DNA from: a virus
Length of the DNA: 30,854 nucleotides
Reading direction: 5' to 3' (one strand)
Virus record (IMG/VR): IMGVR_UViG_3300009149_000174
Location: 1 to 30,854 of that record
In this document: positions 7,794-13,720 of the stretch, piece by piece
How positions within the stretch are numbered: the stretch's first letter is position 1
Layout: each line of letters opens with the position of its first letter
Made by a program: the position numbers and the translations under genes
The notes under the pieces: model-generated
Told to the model about the DNA's origin: nothing
Database searches by the model: none
The model's input: the letters and a program-made list of their open reading frames with translations, nothing else

Positions 7794-8418
7794 CTATAAC
7801 CTCCAGTGGTTGGTGTCGCATAGCTGCTGCCTGCTCTACTTGCTTAAGTAAAGTACCGGCTTGCATAGTTAGTAGGCTTTGATTGCCTGCCTTAGTTACT
7901 TGGTTCTTTATATTAACAGAAAACTTCTGAACGATTGAGGTCGGCATCATCAAGGTAACGATGTTCTGCTGGTTAACTACTTGGTCTGGAGCAGACTGCC
8001 CACGTCTTTTAGCGCCGTTAACTATAGAGATAGCTTTCATTATACTCTCTGGCTTAACAAGCAAAGGCATAGACTTCTCTAGCTTAACTAACAAGATATC
8101 CTCTAAGGAATCATACTTACTATCTCGCTGGTTATGCTTCTGTAAGTTATTGTACCTTAGCTCAGCTACCTTGTCAGCAAATAGCTTATTAGATAATAAC
8201 TGAGATATCCTAGCAGGAGTAACTCCCAGCGCTGCAGCCACAGACTCAGCTTGCACACCAGCTCCAAGCAAGGACAGTGCTTTCTCTTCTACACTAGATG
8301 TAACTCCAGAGGTAGTAGAGGTTGATATACCTTGCTTAAAGTTAGAAGATTCAGGAGCAGGCTTATCCTCTCCTAGCTGCTCAAGGAGCGCCGTTGTTTC
8401 TTTATCTATTACGTTCAT
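7783..8418 (-). CDS. terS: Terminase small subunit (DNA-recognition subunit)
   Basis: A 211-aa protein immediately upstream of TerL, first gene of the leftward module. Residues about 44-78 form a helix-turn-helix: EEKALSLLGAGVQAESVAAA then LGVTPARISQLLSNKLFADK, as in small terminases that bind pac/cos. A charged helical segment (about 85-125) follows, fitting the oligomerisation core, and a C-terminal tail rich in Gln. The N-terminal 40 residues are Ser/Thr-rich and probably disordered. The identification rests on the HTH plus position. A general HTH regulator is the alternative. Confidence 0.75.
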   Translation of the reverse strand: MNVIDKETTALLEQLGEDKPAPESSNFKQGISTSTTSGVTSSVEEKALSLLGAGVQAESVAAALGVTPARISQLLSNKLFADKVAELRYNNLQKHNQRDSKYDSLEDILLVKLEKSMPLLVKPESIMKAISIVNGAKRRGQSAPDQVVNQQNIVTLMMPTSIVQKFSVNIKNQVTKAGNQSLLTMQAGTLLKQVEQAAAMRHQPLEVIDDE

Positions 8419-8591
8419 AAGTCCAGTATAGGTTTAAAGAGCAGCTAAGTCTACACTGGGTTTCGTATAGACTGCTAACTTAGCTATTAGTTAGCTAGGA
8501 GCTTAATGTAAAAAAGTTTAGGAAATTTTACGTAGCTACTTAGGATAACGCGCGCATCAATACCTAAAAAGGCCCTCTACCCCCCCTACCT

Positions 8592-8645
8592 AATACGAAT
8601 GAGTCTCATTAAGCTTACCAGTTACGAATACTTCTCATTCGTATT
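8592..8645. promoter_or_regulatory. Nested inverted repeats, operator-like
   Basis: AATACGAATGAG (8592-8603) and CTCATTCGTATT (8634-8645) are perfect 12-bp inverted copies. Inside lies a second perfect repeat AATGAG-T-CTCATT (8598-8610), and a third, ACGAAT (8624-8629) with ATTCGT (8637-8642). Three overlapping symmetric sites in 54 bp beside the terS gene look like tandem operators for a dimeric regulator or a cruciform-forming element. The binding protein is unknown. Confidence 0.55.
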
Positions 8646-8659
8646 GATACTGATACTCA

Positions 8660-8680
8660 GGGTAGCCAGGGAGGGAGGGG
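8660..8680 (+). other. Canonical G-quadruplex motif
   Basis: GGG-TAGCCA-GGG-A-GGG-A-GGGG fits the G3+N1-7 rule with loops of 6, 1 and 1 nt. Short loops favour a stable parallel quadruplex. The G-rich strand is the plus strand, the non-template strand for early transcripts. It lies 15 bp from the inverted-repeat cluster. Confidence 0.6.
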
Positions 8681-8697
8681 AGCAAGTTAGGCTTTTG

Positions 8698-8749
8698 GGT
8701 TAGGTAGGTTAGGTAGGTTAGTTATGTTAGTTATGTTAGTTATGTTAGT
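8698..8749 (+). repeat. Two adjacent 9-bp-period tandem repeats
   Basis: GGTTAGGTA occurs twice plus a partial copy (8698-8721), followed by TTAGTTATG three times plus a partial copy (8718-8749). Both have a 9-bp period although the units differ. The GG runs of the first tract resemble telomere-like G-rich repeats. Confidence 0.8.
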
Positions 8750-8759
8750 AGCTACTAAC
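8744..8759. promoter_or_regulatory. Perfect 16-bp palindrome
   Basis: GTTAGTAGCTACTAAC reads identically on both strands. It directly follows the tandem repeats and could be an operator or a cruciform. No promoter overlaps it clearly. Confidence 0.45.
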
Positions 8760-8860
8760 TAACTACTTACTGATGCTAATGTTATTAGTTAGGTTTTCTT
8801 ACTTATTCGCATGATATAAGTGGCGAAGTTGGGAAAGCTCTGATATACTTAGTGGGTAAG

Positions 8861-8960
8861 GTAAAGAAAGGTAAAGAAAGAGAAAGAAGTTAGTGGTAGG
8901 TAGTGGCAGGTAGTGGGATAGGGATACCCCCTTAGCTACCCACATACCCACATACCCCCT
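8861..8960. repeat. Purine repeat followed by G-run/C-run tract
   Basis: GTAAAGAAAG is present twice in tandem (8861-8880), followed by GTAGTGG-type repeats, then CCCCC and two ACCCACAT-type units. The G-rich then C-rich order would let the transcript fold on itself upstream of the first early gene. Confidence 0.5.
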
Positions 8961-9054
8961 TAGATAGCTTAAGGTCTAATGCTTACTTCTAACATCTAAC
9001 AACTAACTTAATCTGATGCCTAATCTGATACTTAATACCTAAGGAGTTACTGAA

Positions 9055-9282
9055 ATGAATAAAGATAATGGTACTAATAGCACTAATGGCACTAAAAGAG
9101 CTATAACCTTAAAGACTATCAACTGGGCAAAGGCTCATGATTGGTATCATTCGGCTGAGTTAAGCTCGGAAGATGAACTGGTAATCTATTGCACTGATTA
9201 CGATTTAGGCTTTGAGCCAAAGAAGCGTATCATTGTTAGCTTTACTTGTGCGGATGAGCTTAAGGCTTGGGCGGGTTATTAG
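9055..9282 (+). CDS. First early gene, hypothetical, 75 aa
   Basis: Not recognised. It starts at ATG 9055 with AAGGAG 8 nt upstream. The N-terminus is Asn/Thr-rich and polar (MNKDNGTNSTNGTKRA). The remainder is acidic with alternating hydrophobic residues (DELVIYCTDYDLGFEP, IIVSFTCADELKAW), suggesting a small beta-rich domain. As the first gene after the divergent control region it is a candidate host-takeover or regulatory protein, on position only. The (TTGG)12 repeat begins with the next base after its stop codon. Confidence 0.7.
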   Translation: MNKDNGTNSTNGTKRAITLKTINWAKAHDWYHSAELSSEDELVIYCTDYDLGFEPKKRIIVSFTCADELKAWAGY

Positions 9283-9330
9283 TTGGTTGGTTGGTTGGTT
9301 GGTTGGTTGGTTGGTTGGTTGGTTGGTTGG
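9283..9330 (+). repeat. (TTGG)12 tetranucleotide microsatellite
   Basis: Twelve perfect TTGG units, 48 bp, start with the first base after the stop codon of the first early gene and end 33 bp before the next start. Slippage of such tracts changes length in 4-bp steps. Here it would change the spacing between two genes, not a reading frame. GG runs separated by TT can also form two-layer quadruplexes. Confidence 0.97.
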
Positions 9331-9363
9331 AATACTTAATACTTAATAAGGACACTTAATTTA

Positions 9364-9606
9364 ATGAATACTATTAATACGCTTAAAGCTACTAAAGCTA
9401 AGCTAATGCAATTCAATGCACGTAAAGGTGCAATGCTTTTCAATATATCTGTGCTGACTTGCTTAGTAACTGACTTCATGCTTGAGGTTAGCTATAAAAT
9501 GCTTAGTTATAGCATTGCTAACATGGTTGTGGTTGTTCCTGTTTGCGCTATCACAGCGGCTTACATAACCACAAGTTTCGTAGCTATCATAAAGGATGAG
9601 TACTAA
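9364..9606 (+). CDS. Small membrane protein, two predicted TM segments, 80 aa
   Basis: A basic N-terminus (residues 1-22) is followed by two hydrophobic stretches, about 24-40 (AMLFNISVLTCLVTDFML) and about 50-76 (IANMVVVVPVCAITAAYI), and a short charged tail. This suggests an inner-membrane hairpin protein made early. No holin partner or lysis gene is next to it, so lysis is unlikely; superinfection exclusion or membrane takeover are possible. Its stop overlaps the next start as TAATG. The SD is AAGGA, rather far from the ATG. Confidence 0.65.
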   Translation: MNTINTLKATKAKLMQFNARKGAMLFNISVLTCLVTDFMLEVSYKMLSYSIANMVVVVPVCAITAAYITTSFVAIIKDEY

Positions 9607-10487
9607 TGAGTAGAGATATAGCGGCAATAATTGAGGCCAAGCGTGCGGCTTTGGCTTTGGGAAACACTGGTAATACTAATCTTAACCCTGTAAATAATTT
9701 TAATACTAATGAGGCTAATGCTATGAGCACTGAAACTACTATCGAAACCAATGCAGTTGTAATTAAAGCCACTCCTTTGACTGATTCACAAGCTGTAAAG
9801 GCTGAGCTAGCTAAAAAAGGTGAAGTAATGAATGGTGATTTCAAGGCTTATCACAATCAGTTACCTATCGCAGAAATTGAGGGCACAAGGATTGTTAAGT
9901 GTCTTTATATGGCGGCTAAAACTGGCGAGAACAAAGGTAAGAGAATGAATGAAAACTCTTTTGTTCGCATCCCTACTAAGCACTTGAGCGAGGCCATTAT
10001 CATTAATAAGATAACTGAGCTTGCTCCCTTTGTACTTAGCTACTTCCAAGATATTGAGGATAGCATCATTAAAGAGAGTCATAAAAAGGGAAGTTTGCAA
10101 GTGTTCCTTGGTGGCTTGAACTTGGAACAAATTACTGACTTCTTGGAAGCCAAAGGAGCTGGCGGCAGATTGAATAAGGAAAGGATTGAACAGTGGTTTG
10201 ATGATGAAGTTAGCGAATCGCTTACCATGCTATTTGCTGAAAAGATGGGCTTGGATGAGAACTCTGATGATAGTAAATATATCCGCTTACAAGTAATCGT
10301 TAATTCATATAAAGGTAAGTTTGCGGGGCTAAGCTCTCCTAAGTGTTATTATCCGGAAGCAGATTGCGAAGCCATGATTAAGGTAATAACTAGCTGTGAG
10401 CTTGAGGACAGTTTATTAGGTGCTCGTTTTATCACTAGGCTTAAAGCTATGAATAACAAAGAAGATGATTTGTTGTTTAGCTTGTAA
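9606..10487 (+). CDS. Hypothetical early protein, 293 aa
   Basis: Not recognised. The N-terminal ~85 residues are low-complexity (Asn/Thr/Ala/Lys), with an internal Met at residue 40 (ATG 9723) that has GAGG upstream and may be a second start. The rest is globular, acidic and helical, with segments such as TKHLSEAIIINKITELAPFV, LEQITDFLEAKGAGGRLN and IRLQVIVNSYKGKFAGLSS. No nuclease, kinase or polymerase motif is visible. It is coupled to the membrane-protein gene (TAATG) and followed by a rho-independent terminator, so it closes the first early unit. Codons include more GGC/GAG than later genes. Confidence 0.75.
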   Translation: MSRDIAAIIEAKRAALALGNTGNTNLNPVNNFNTNEANAMSTETTIETNAVVIKATPLTDSQAVKAELAKKGEVMNGDFKAYHNQLPIAEIEGTRIVKCLYMAAKTGENKGKRMNENSFVRIPTKHLSEAIIINKITELAPFVLSYFQDIEDSIIKESHKKGSLQVFLGGLNLEQITDFLEAKGAGGRLNKERIEQWFDDEVSESLTMLFAEKMGLDENSDDSKYIRLQVIVNSYKGKFAGLSSPKCYYPEADCEAMIKVITSCELEDSLLGARFITRLKAMNNKEDDLLFSL

Positions 10488-10494
10488 GTAGTTC

Positions 10495-10527
10495 TCCTTT
10501 CTATATCCTTTCTATATCCTTTCTATA
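10495..10527 (+). repeat. Three tandem copies of an 11-bp unit
   Basis: TCCTTTCTATA is repeated exactly three times just after the stop of the 293-aa gene and just before the terminator hairpin. Confidence 0.9.
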
Positions 10528-10530
10528 ACT

Positions 10531-10553
10531 AAGCCTCTTAATTGAGGCTTTTT
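10531..10553 (+). terminator. Rho-independent terminator of the first early unit
   Basis: AAGCCTC (10531-10537) and GAGGCTT (10544-10550) form a 7-bp stem with loop TTAATT, followed by a T-run to 10553. Confidence 0.85.
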
Positions 10554-10597
10554 AGGTAGTAGTAATTTGTAAAAACCTTTGGCAAGCTTTGCCATAA

Positions 10598-11051
10598 TAC
10601 CAAAATGCCAGAATACCAAAATGCCATGAACTTTTTATGGGGTGCATTTGGGTGTATTTATGTGCACGTCTGTATCTAAGTCTATCTGTATCTAAGTCTA
10701 TCTATCTGTATCTATCTAAGGCTATCTAGCTGTCTATCTATCTGTTAGTATCTGTAAGGGTGTAGGTTATTTAAAGATTAATAATATTAAATAAAGCTTA
10801 TTATAAAAATAATATACCCCCCTAAATATATACCCTAAGGTAGATACTAAGATACAGTTATATAGCTATAGCTATACCTAGCTACTTAGATACAGCTAGC
10901 TACTTACCTACAGGTATAGATAGGTAGTCTTAGCTAGGTATAGGCAAGGAGTGCTAGCTAAGCATAGGTAGAAATATATACAAAAGGGGGCATATATAGG
11001 CATATAAATTCCTTTGGCATTTTGGTATAATGGTATTCTGTCATTTTGGCA
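10598..11051. repeat. Four TACCAAAATGCCA motifs, two direct and two inverted
   Basis: Exact copies lie at 10598-10610 and 10614-10626 on plus and 11015-11027 on minus. A variant (GTCATTTTGGCA) is at 11040-11051 on minus. The two pairs face each other across about 390 bp, forming a long interrupted inverted repeat. Confidence 0.75.
10668..10755 (+). repeat. Degenerate CTATCTGTATCTAAG tandem repeats
   Basis: TCTGTATCTAAGTCTA and shorter TCTATCTG units recur through about 88 bp. The tract shows clear simple-sequence expansion and has no coding potential. Confidence 0.75.
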
Positions 11052-11138
11052 GGGCGTGCCGAATCGTGCCAATTTATTGACGCACCAAAACGGTGCAATT
11101 AATCCACCTAATTAATCCACCTATAAGAGGACTAAGCA

Positions 11139-11540
11139 ATGACCCCTAAACTAAGCGCGCTTAAACTAGCTAAACTTAAACTAAGCGCAGAGCAACACCT
11201 AAGCGGCTTAGCTAACGGTAGAGCCCCTGAGAATAAAGAATTTGGTATATGCTATAGCTTAGAGCACGTCTTATTAGCTACGGAATACTTAAACTACTCA
11301 AACCTTATAAGTGAATTAGCCTCTGAATGGCCTAAGCACTCTGGATATGCTGGCTTTCCCATACCTAGTGCTGAAGACTTTCTTACAGCCAAGGAATGTT
11401 ACTATACAGAGGCTTTATGGGAAGGGAAACAAGGAAAGTTAAGAAGGGAATTAGCTTTACACTGTAAGCATGAATTAGTTAGTTGGAGCTTAATTAAGTT
11501 TGCGGAGAGTTTAGGTTTAGAGATTACTAAGCTATACTAG
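11139..11540 (+). CDS. Hypothetical protein, 133 aa
   Basis: Function unknown. Start at ATG 11139 with AGAGGA upstream. The N-terminal helix is basic (LSALKLAKLKLSAEQHLSGL), and then the pattern NKEFGICYSLEH, SELASEWPKHSGYAGFPIPS and LRRELALHCKHEL resembles an unnamed family of phage early proteins I have seen without a function. It opens the second plus-strand gene block after the repeat region. Confidence 0.75.
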   Translation: MTPKLSALKLAKLKLSAEQHLSGLANGRAPENKEFGICYSLEHVLLATEYLNYSNLISELASEWPKHSGYAGFPIPSAEDFLTAKECYYTEALWEGKQGKLRRELALHCKHELVSWSLIKFAESLGLEITKLY

Positions 11541-11577
11541 ATAATTAATTAATAAAAGGATAAAAGGATAAGAGCTA

Positions 11578-11940
11578 ATGAGTAGTAAAGTAACCTTAGA
11601 GCATTGTCAGCTATTGGCTGTACAGGTACGTAAACTATGGGAGTTACTCCCACGTACACCAGCTTCAGAGCGTGAGTATTTATTGACTGAGTTAGGAAGG
11701 TTTATACAGGTACAAGAAAAGAAACTTACATCTAAGCCTTTAGTAATCCCTAAAGGCTTATCCCCTAAGTGGAAGTATGCTGCTATGGATAAGAATAAAA
11801 GAGTTTGGGTCTATACGGATATGCCTATATTGGCTTCTATTGGCTGGGATTGTCAGGCTGATACTCTAGCTATGAATGATATGTTTGATATAGATACTAG
11901 GGGCGTAGATTGGAAGTCCTCTTTAATAAAGCTTTATTAA
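11578..11940 (+). CDS. Hypothetical protein, 120 aa
   Basis: Function unknown. An N-terminal helical half (VTLEHCQLLAVQVRKLWELL) is followed by a segment KGLSPKWKYAAMDKNKRVWV with aromatic residues that recurs in unnamed phage proteins. A short AAGGATAAGAG leader precedes ATG 11578. The last codons and stop fall in an 11-bp tandem repeat (11929-11955), so the C-terminus (LIKLY) could have been shaped by repeat slippage. Confidence 0.75.
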   Translation: MSSKVTLEHCQLLAVQVRKLWELLPRTPASEREYLLTELGRFIQVQEKKLTSKPLVIPKGLSPKWKYAAMDKNKRVWVYTDMPILASIGWDCQADTLAMNDMFDIDTRGVDWKSSLIKLY

Positions 11941-11955
11941 AGCTTTATTAAAGCT
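11929..11955 (+). repeat. 11-bp tandem duplication at a gene end
   Basis: AAGCTTTATTA occurs twice exactly, followed by a partial copy AAGCT. The first copy contains the stop codon region of the 120-aa gene. Confidence 0.85.
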
Positions 11956-12005
11956 CTAACCCTCATGCAGGTGTAATAGCCTGCGCTACTTTTCAGGATA
12001 AGATT

Positions 12006-12230
12006 ATGAAAATAGTAATAGAATTAGAACTGCCAGCCTTAGACATACTTGATAACTTAAGTATCCTTAACAGGCTGGTAATACAAAGAGAGCTTACAGA
12101 AGCCTTAGCTACTTATGCTAGATGTCTTAGCCTTAAGTATCCTACTCATGTAGTAGAGTCTACATTAGGCGGAGCTGAAGTCTTAAGTATCTCTAAAGTT
12201 AAAGAAGGATACTTACATGACTGCGCTTAA
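12006..12230 (+). CDS. Hypothetical protein, 74 aa
   Basis: Not recognised. It starts at ATG 12006 after AGGATAAG. The sequence begins with a hydrophobic beta-like strand MKIVIELELPALDI, then a helix VIQRELTEALATYARCLSL. It overlaps the next gene by 14 nt, so translation is probably coupled. Upstream, GCAGG and CCTGC (about 11967-11981) can form a weak hairpin without a T-run. Confidence 0.65.
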   Translation: MKIVIELELPALDILDNLSILNRLVIQRELTEALATYARCLSLKYPTHVVESTLGGAEVLSISKVKEGYLHDCA

Positions 12231-12702
12231 TAAATATCGTCCTAGCCTAACAGCTAAGCAAATCCAGCATATAGTCTCTCTAGCTAAGAGAGAGCAACCT
12301 ATATCAAACAATAGTTTAAGCTTACTTAGCGTGCTTAGTCCTTTCTTAGCTAAGATAGAGAATGCCGGTATCATGCCTGCCTATACCTTAGCTCCTACTA
12401 CTCATTCTAAAGCTAGCCTAGCTAGTAGCGCTTTTACTCTTAGCTCTTTAGGCTTAGATAGCTTAGATAAGGTAATGGAAGCCTCTAAGCTATCTATAGC
12501 CCCTAACTCTGAGCTAGCAGATTCTAGACCTTTAGAAGATGCTAGCTTATCTAAGCAAGAACAATGGGAGGCTTGCTTTATTAAGTACGTCGAGGATATA
12601 GATGCCTGTACCTTACCAGAGTTACAAGGTGCGCAAGAGTGGCGATACCTTAATGACCTTATGAGTCCAGAAGAAATGGCAGCGTTTGAGAGAGCTAATT
12701 AA
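12217..12702 (+). CDS. Hypothetical protein, 161 aa
   Basis: Not recognised. Start ATG 12217 lies inside the previous gene with AAGGA upstream. It has a basic N-terminus (LNKYRPSLTAKQIQHIVSLA), a Ser/Leu/Ala-rich middle of low complexity (about 55-110), and an acidic helical C-terminus (EEMAAFERAN). The low-complexity middle suggests a linker between two small domains. No catalytic motif is visible. It is 11 bp from the 334-aa gene. Confidence 0.7.
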   Translation: MTALNKYRPSLTAKQIQHIVSLAKREQPISNNSLSLLSVLSPFLAKIENAGIMPAYTLAPTTHSKASLASSAFTLSSLGLDSLDKVMEASKLSIAPNSELADSRPLEDASLSKQEQWEACFIKYVEDIDACTLPELQGAQEWRYLNDLMSPEEMAAFERAN

Positions 12703-12713
12703 GGAGAGGTATC

Positions 12714-13718
12714 ATGGCTTCATTCAACTGTACAATAAGTGGAGTGCTAATTAAGGTAAGCTATCTTGACTCACTACACTTACCTAGCACTATGGGCTTT
12801 CCTCATCCTATCTTTGCAGCTAGCAGAGCTTACTTAGAGCAAGCCTATACAAGCTATACTAAAGGGTTACTAAGTCCGCAAGATAGCTATTTATTAATGT
12901 TAGCTATCTTTCAATCATCAGGTAAGGTAACATGGAAGCATTCAGCTACTTGCAACCCTAGCGACCCTATAACTATTAAGCTAGTAGAGACTAACCTATC
13001 TAAGCTGCTTACTGTAATAGAGAAAAGTGAGTGCATAGTTCACCCAAGGTTTAAGCAGCCTAAGATAGTTATAAGAGAAGATAGTGCTGACTTAGCTCAA
13101 CTACCTATCTATATAAGCTTATGGGAGCAGAACATTGAAGACTTCTTTACAGCTAAGCTATCTTGGGAGGAAATGGCTAAGATAACAGAAGTTGAGCGCA
13201 GATTAGAGAAGCTTATCTTATCTGGTGAATCTCCTAATAAGTATGTAGGAGTTATAGCGGACTGGGCTTGTAAGGTTGGTGACTTTCCACCAGAGCTAGC
13301 AGCTTCTTATAAAGAAGTTATATGTTCTTGCTTTAACTTAGATAAGATATTTAAGTTACCCATTACCTTAATCAAAGAAGTGCTTAACCATTGCGAAGCT
13401 AATATAGAAGTAGGTACTTTACACTTTCATACCTTACACTCAACTCTTAAGGAAGGTATAGCTAGGCACTCAGGCTACTTAGGTACAGGGGGCTATGTTG
13501 AAAGAGATTACGTCTTGCTTCCTTCTCTGGACGATACTGGCTTAGAAGAAGATAACGCTAAGCTTGATGTAGAAAAGAATAACCTAGCTATTGTTATCCG
13601 TAGCGCACCAACTAAGCCACCTACAGCGGCTGAATATCCTAAGCCTTTAGACTTACTTAGAGCTAAGCTTGCTTGGCGTACAAGTAGAATCAATGAAGCT
13701 AACCTAGATAAGGAATAA
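12714..13718 (+). CDS. Hypothetical replication-region protein, 334 aa
   Basis: Not recognised. It has no P-loop or metal motif. An N-terminal half of mixed alpha/beta character includes AYTSYTKGLLSPQDSYLLML. A helical stretch around 140-175 (WEEMAKITEVERRLEKLILS) and a Pro/Lys-rich C-terminal tail follow. Similar proteins sit just before SF1 helicases in related phage genomes as far as I recall, so a helicase loader or accessory role is possible, on context only. It starts at ATG 12714 with GGAGAGG upstream and ends 2 bp before the helicase start, so the two are surely co-translated. Confidence 0.75.
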   Translation: MASFNCTISGVLIKVSYLDSLHLPSTMGFPHPIFAASRAYLEQAYTSYTKGLLSPQDSYLLMLAIFQSSGKVTWKHSATCNPSDPITIKLVETNLSKLLTVIEKSECIVHPRFKQPKIVIREDSADLAQLPIYISLWEQNIEDFFTAKLSWEEMAKITEVERRLEKLILSGESPNKYVGVIADWACKVGDFPPELAASYKEVICSCFNLDKIFKLPITLIKEVLNHCEANIEVGTLHFHTLHSTLKEGIARHSGYLGTGGYVERDYVLLPSLDDTGLEEDNAKLDVEKNNLAIVIRSAPTKPPTAAEYPKPLDLLRAKLAWRTSRINEANLDKE

Positions 13719-13720
13719 AA

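Larger units (their letters stand above)
8419..9054. other. Divergent early/late control region rich in repeats
   Basis: 636 bp without a convincing gene between the leftward late module and the rightward early genes. From left to right: a small hairpin in the terS leader (AGTCTA 8448-8453 and TAGACT 8468-8473), a C-run (8581-8586), an inverted-repeat cluster (8592-8645), a G-quadruplex motif (8660-8680), 9-bp-period tandem repeats (8698-8749), a 16-bp palindrome (8744-8759), and purine and G/C-run repeats (8861-8960). Possible -10 boxes TATAAG (8815-8820) and TATACT (8843-8848) face rightward but lack good -35 boxes. It should contain the early and late promoters and may contain an origin. 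Confidence 0.6.
10554..11138. other. AT-rich repeat region, candidate replication origin
   Basis: 585 bp with no supportable gene. It holds paired direct and inverted TACCAAAATGCCA motifs at the two ends, a TGGCAA-GCT-TTGCCA inverted repeat (10580-10594), TCTGTATCTA repeats (10668-10755), an AT-rich core around 10780-10850, a TAGCTA/TATAGC-rich stretch (10855-10970) and a GCACC-AAAAC-GGTGC inverted repeat (11082-11096) overlapping a TTGACG box. Iteron-like repeats flanking an AT-rich core suggest an origin, but no DnaA boxes or primase sites were identified. Confidence 0.45.

Noticed and set aside
8501-8510. AGGAG followed by ATG-TAA in the control region
   Set aside because: A start codon followed at once by stop; no product, probably chance.
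8720-8761. Tiny plus-strand ORF MLVMLVMLVATN in the 9-bp repeats
   Set aside because: No SD and the sequence is only the repeat read as codons; treated as repeat DNA.
9283-9330. Possible CRISPR-like array
   Set aside because: A pure tetranucleotide repeat with no spacers; no cas genes nearby except a Cas4-like nuclease that fits phage recombination.
9587-9844. Minus-strand 85-aa frame with hydrophobic stretches
   Set aside because: Antisense to the 293-aa gene, whose frame, start coupling and terminator are convincing; hydrophobicity comes from reverse reading of Asn/Thr-rich codons.
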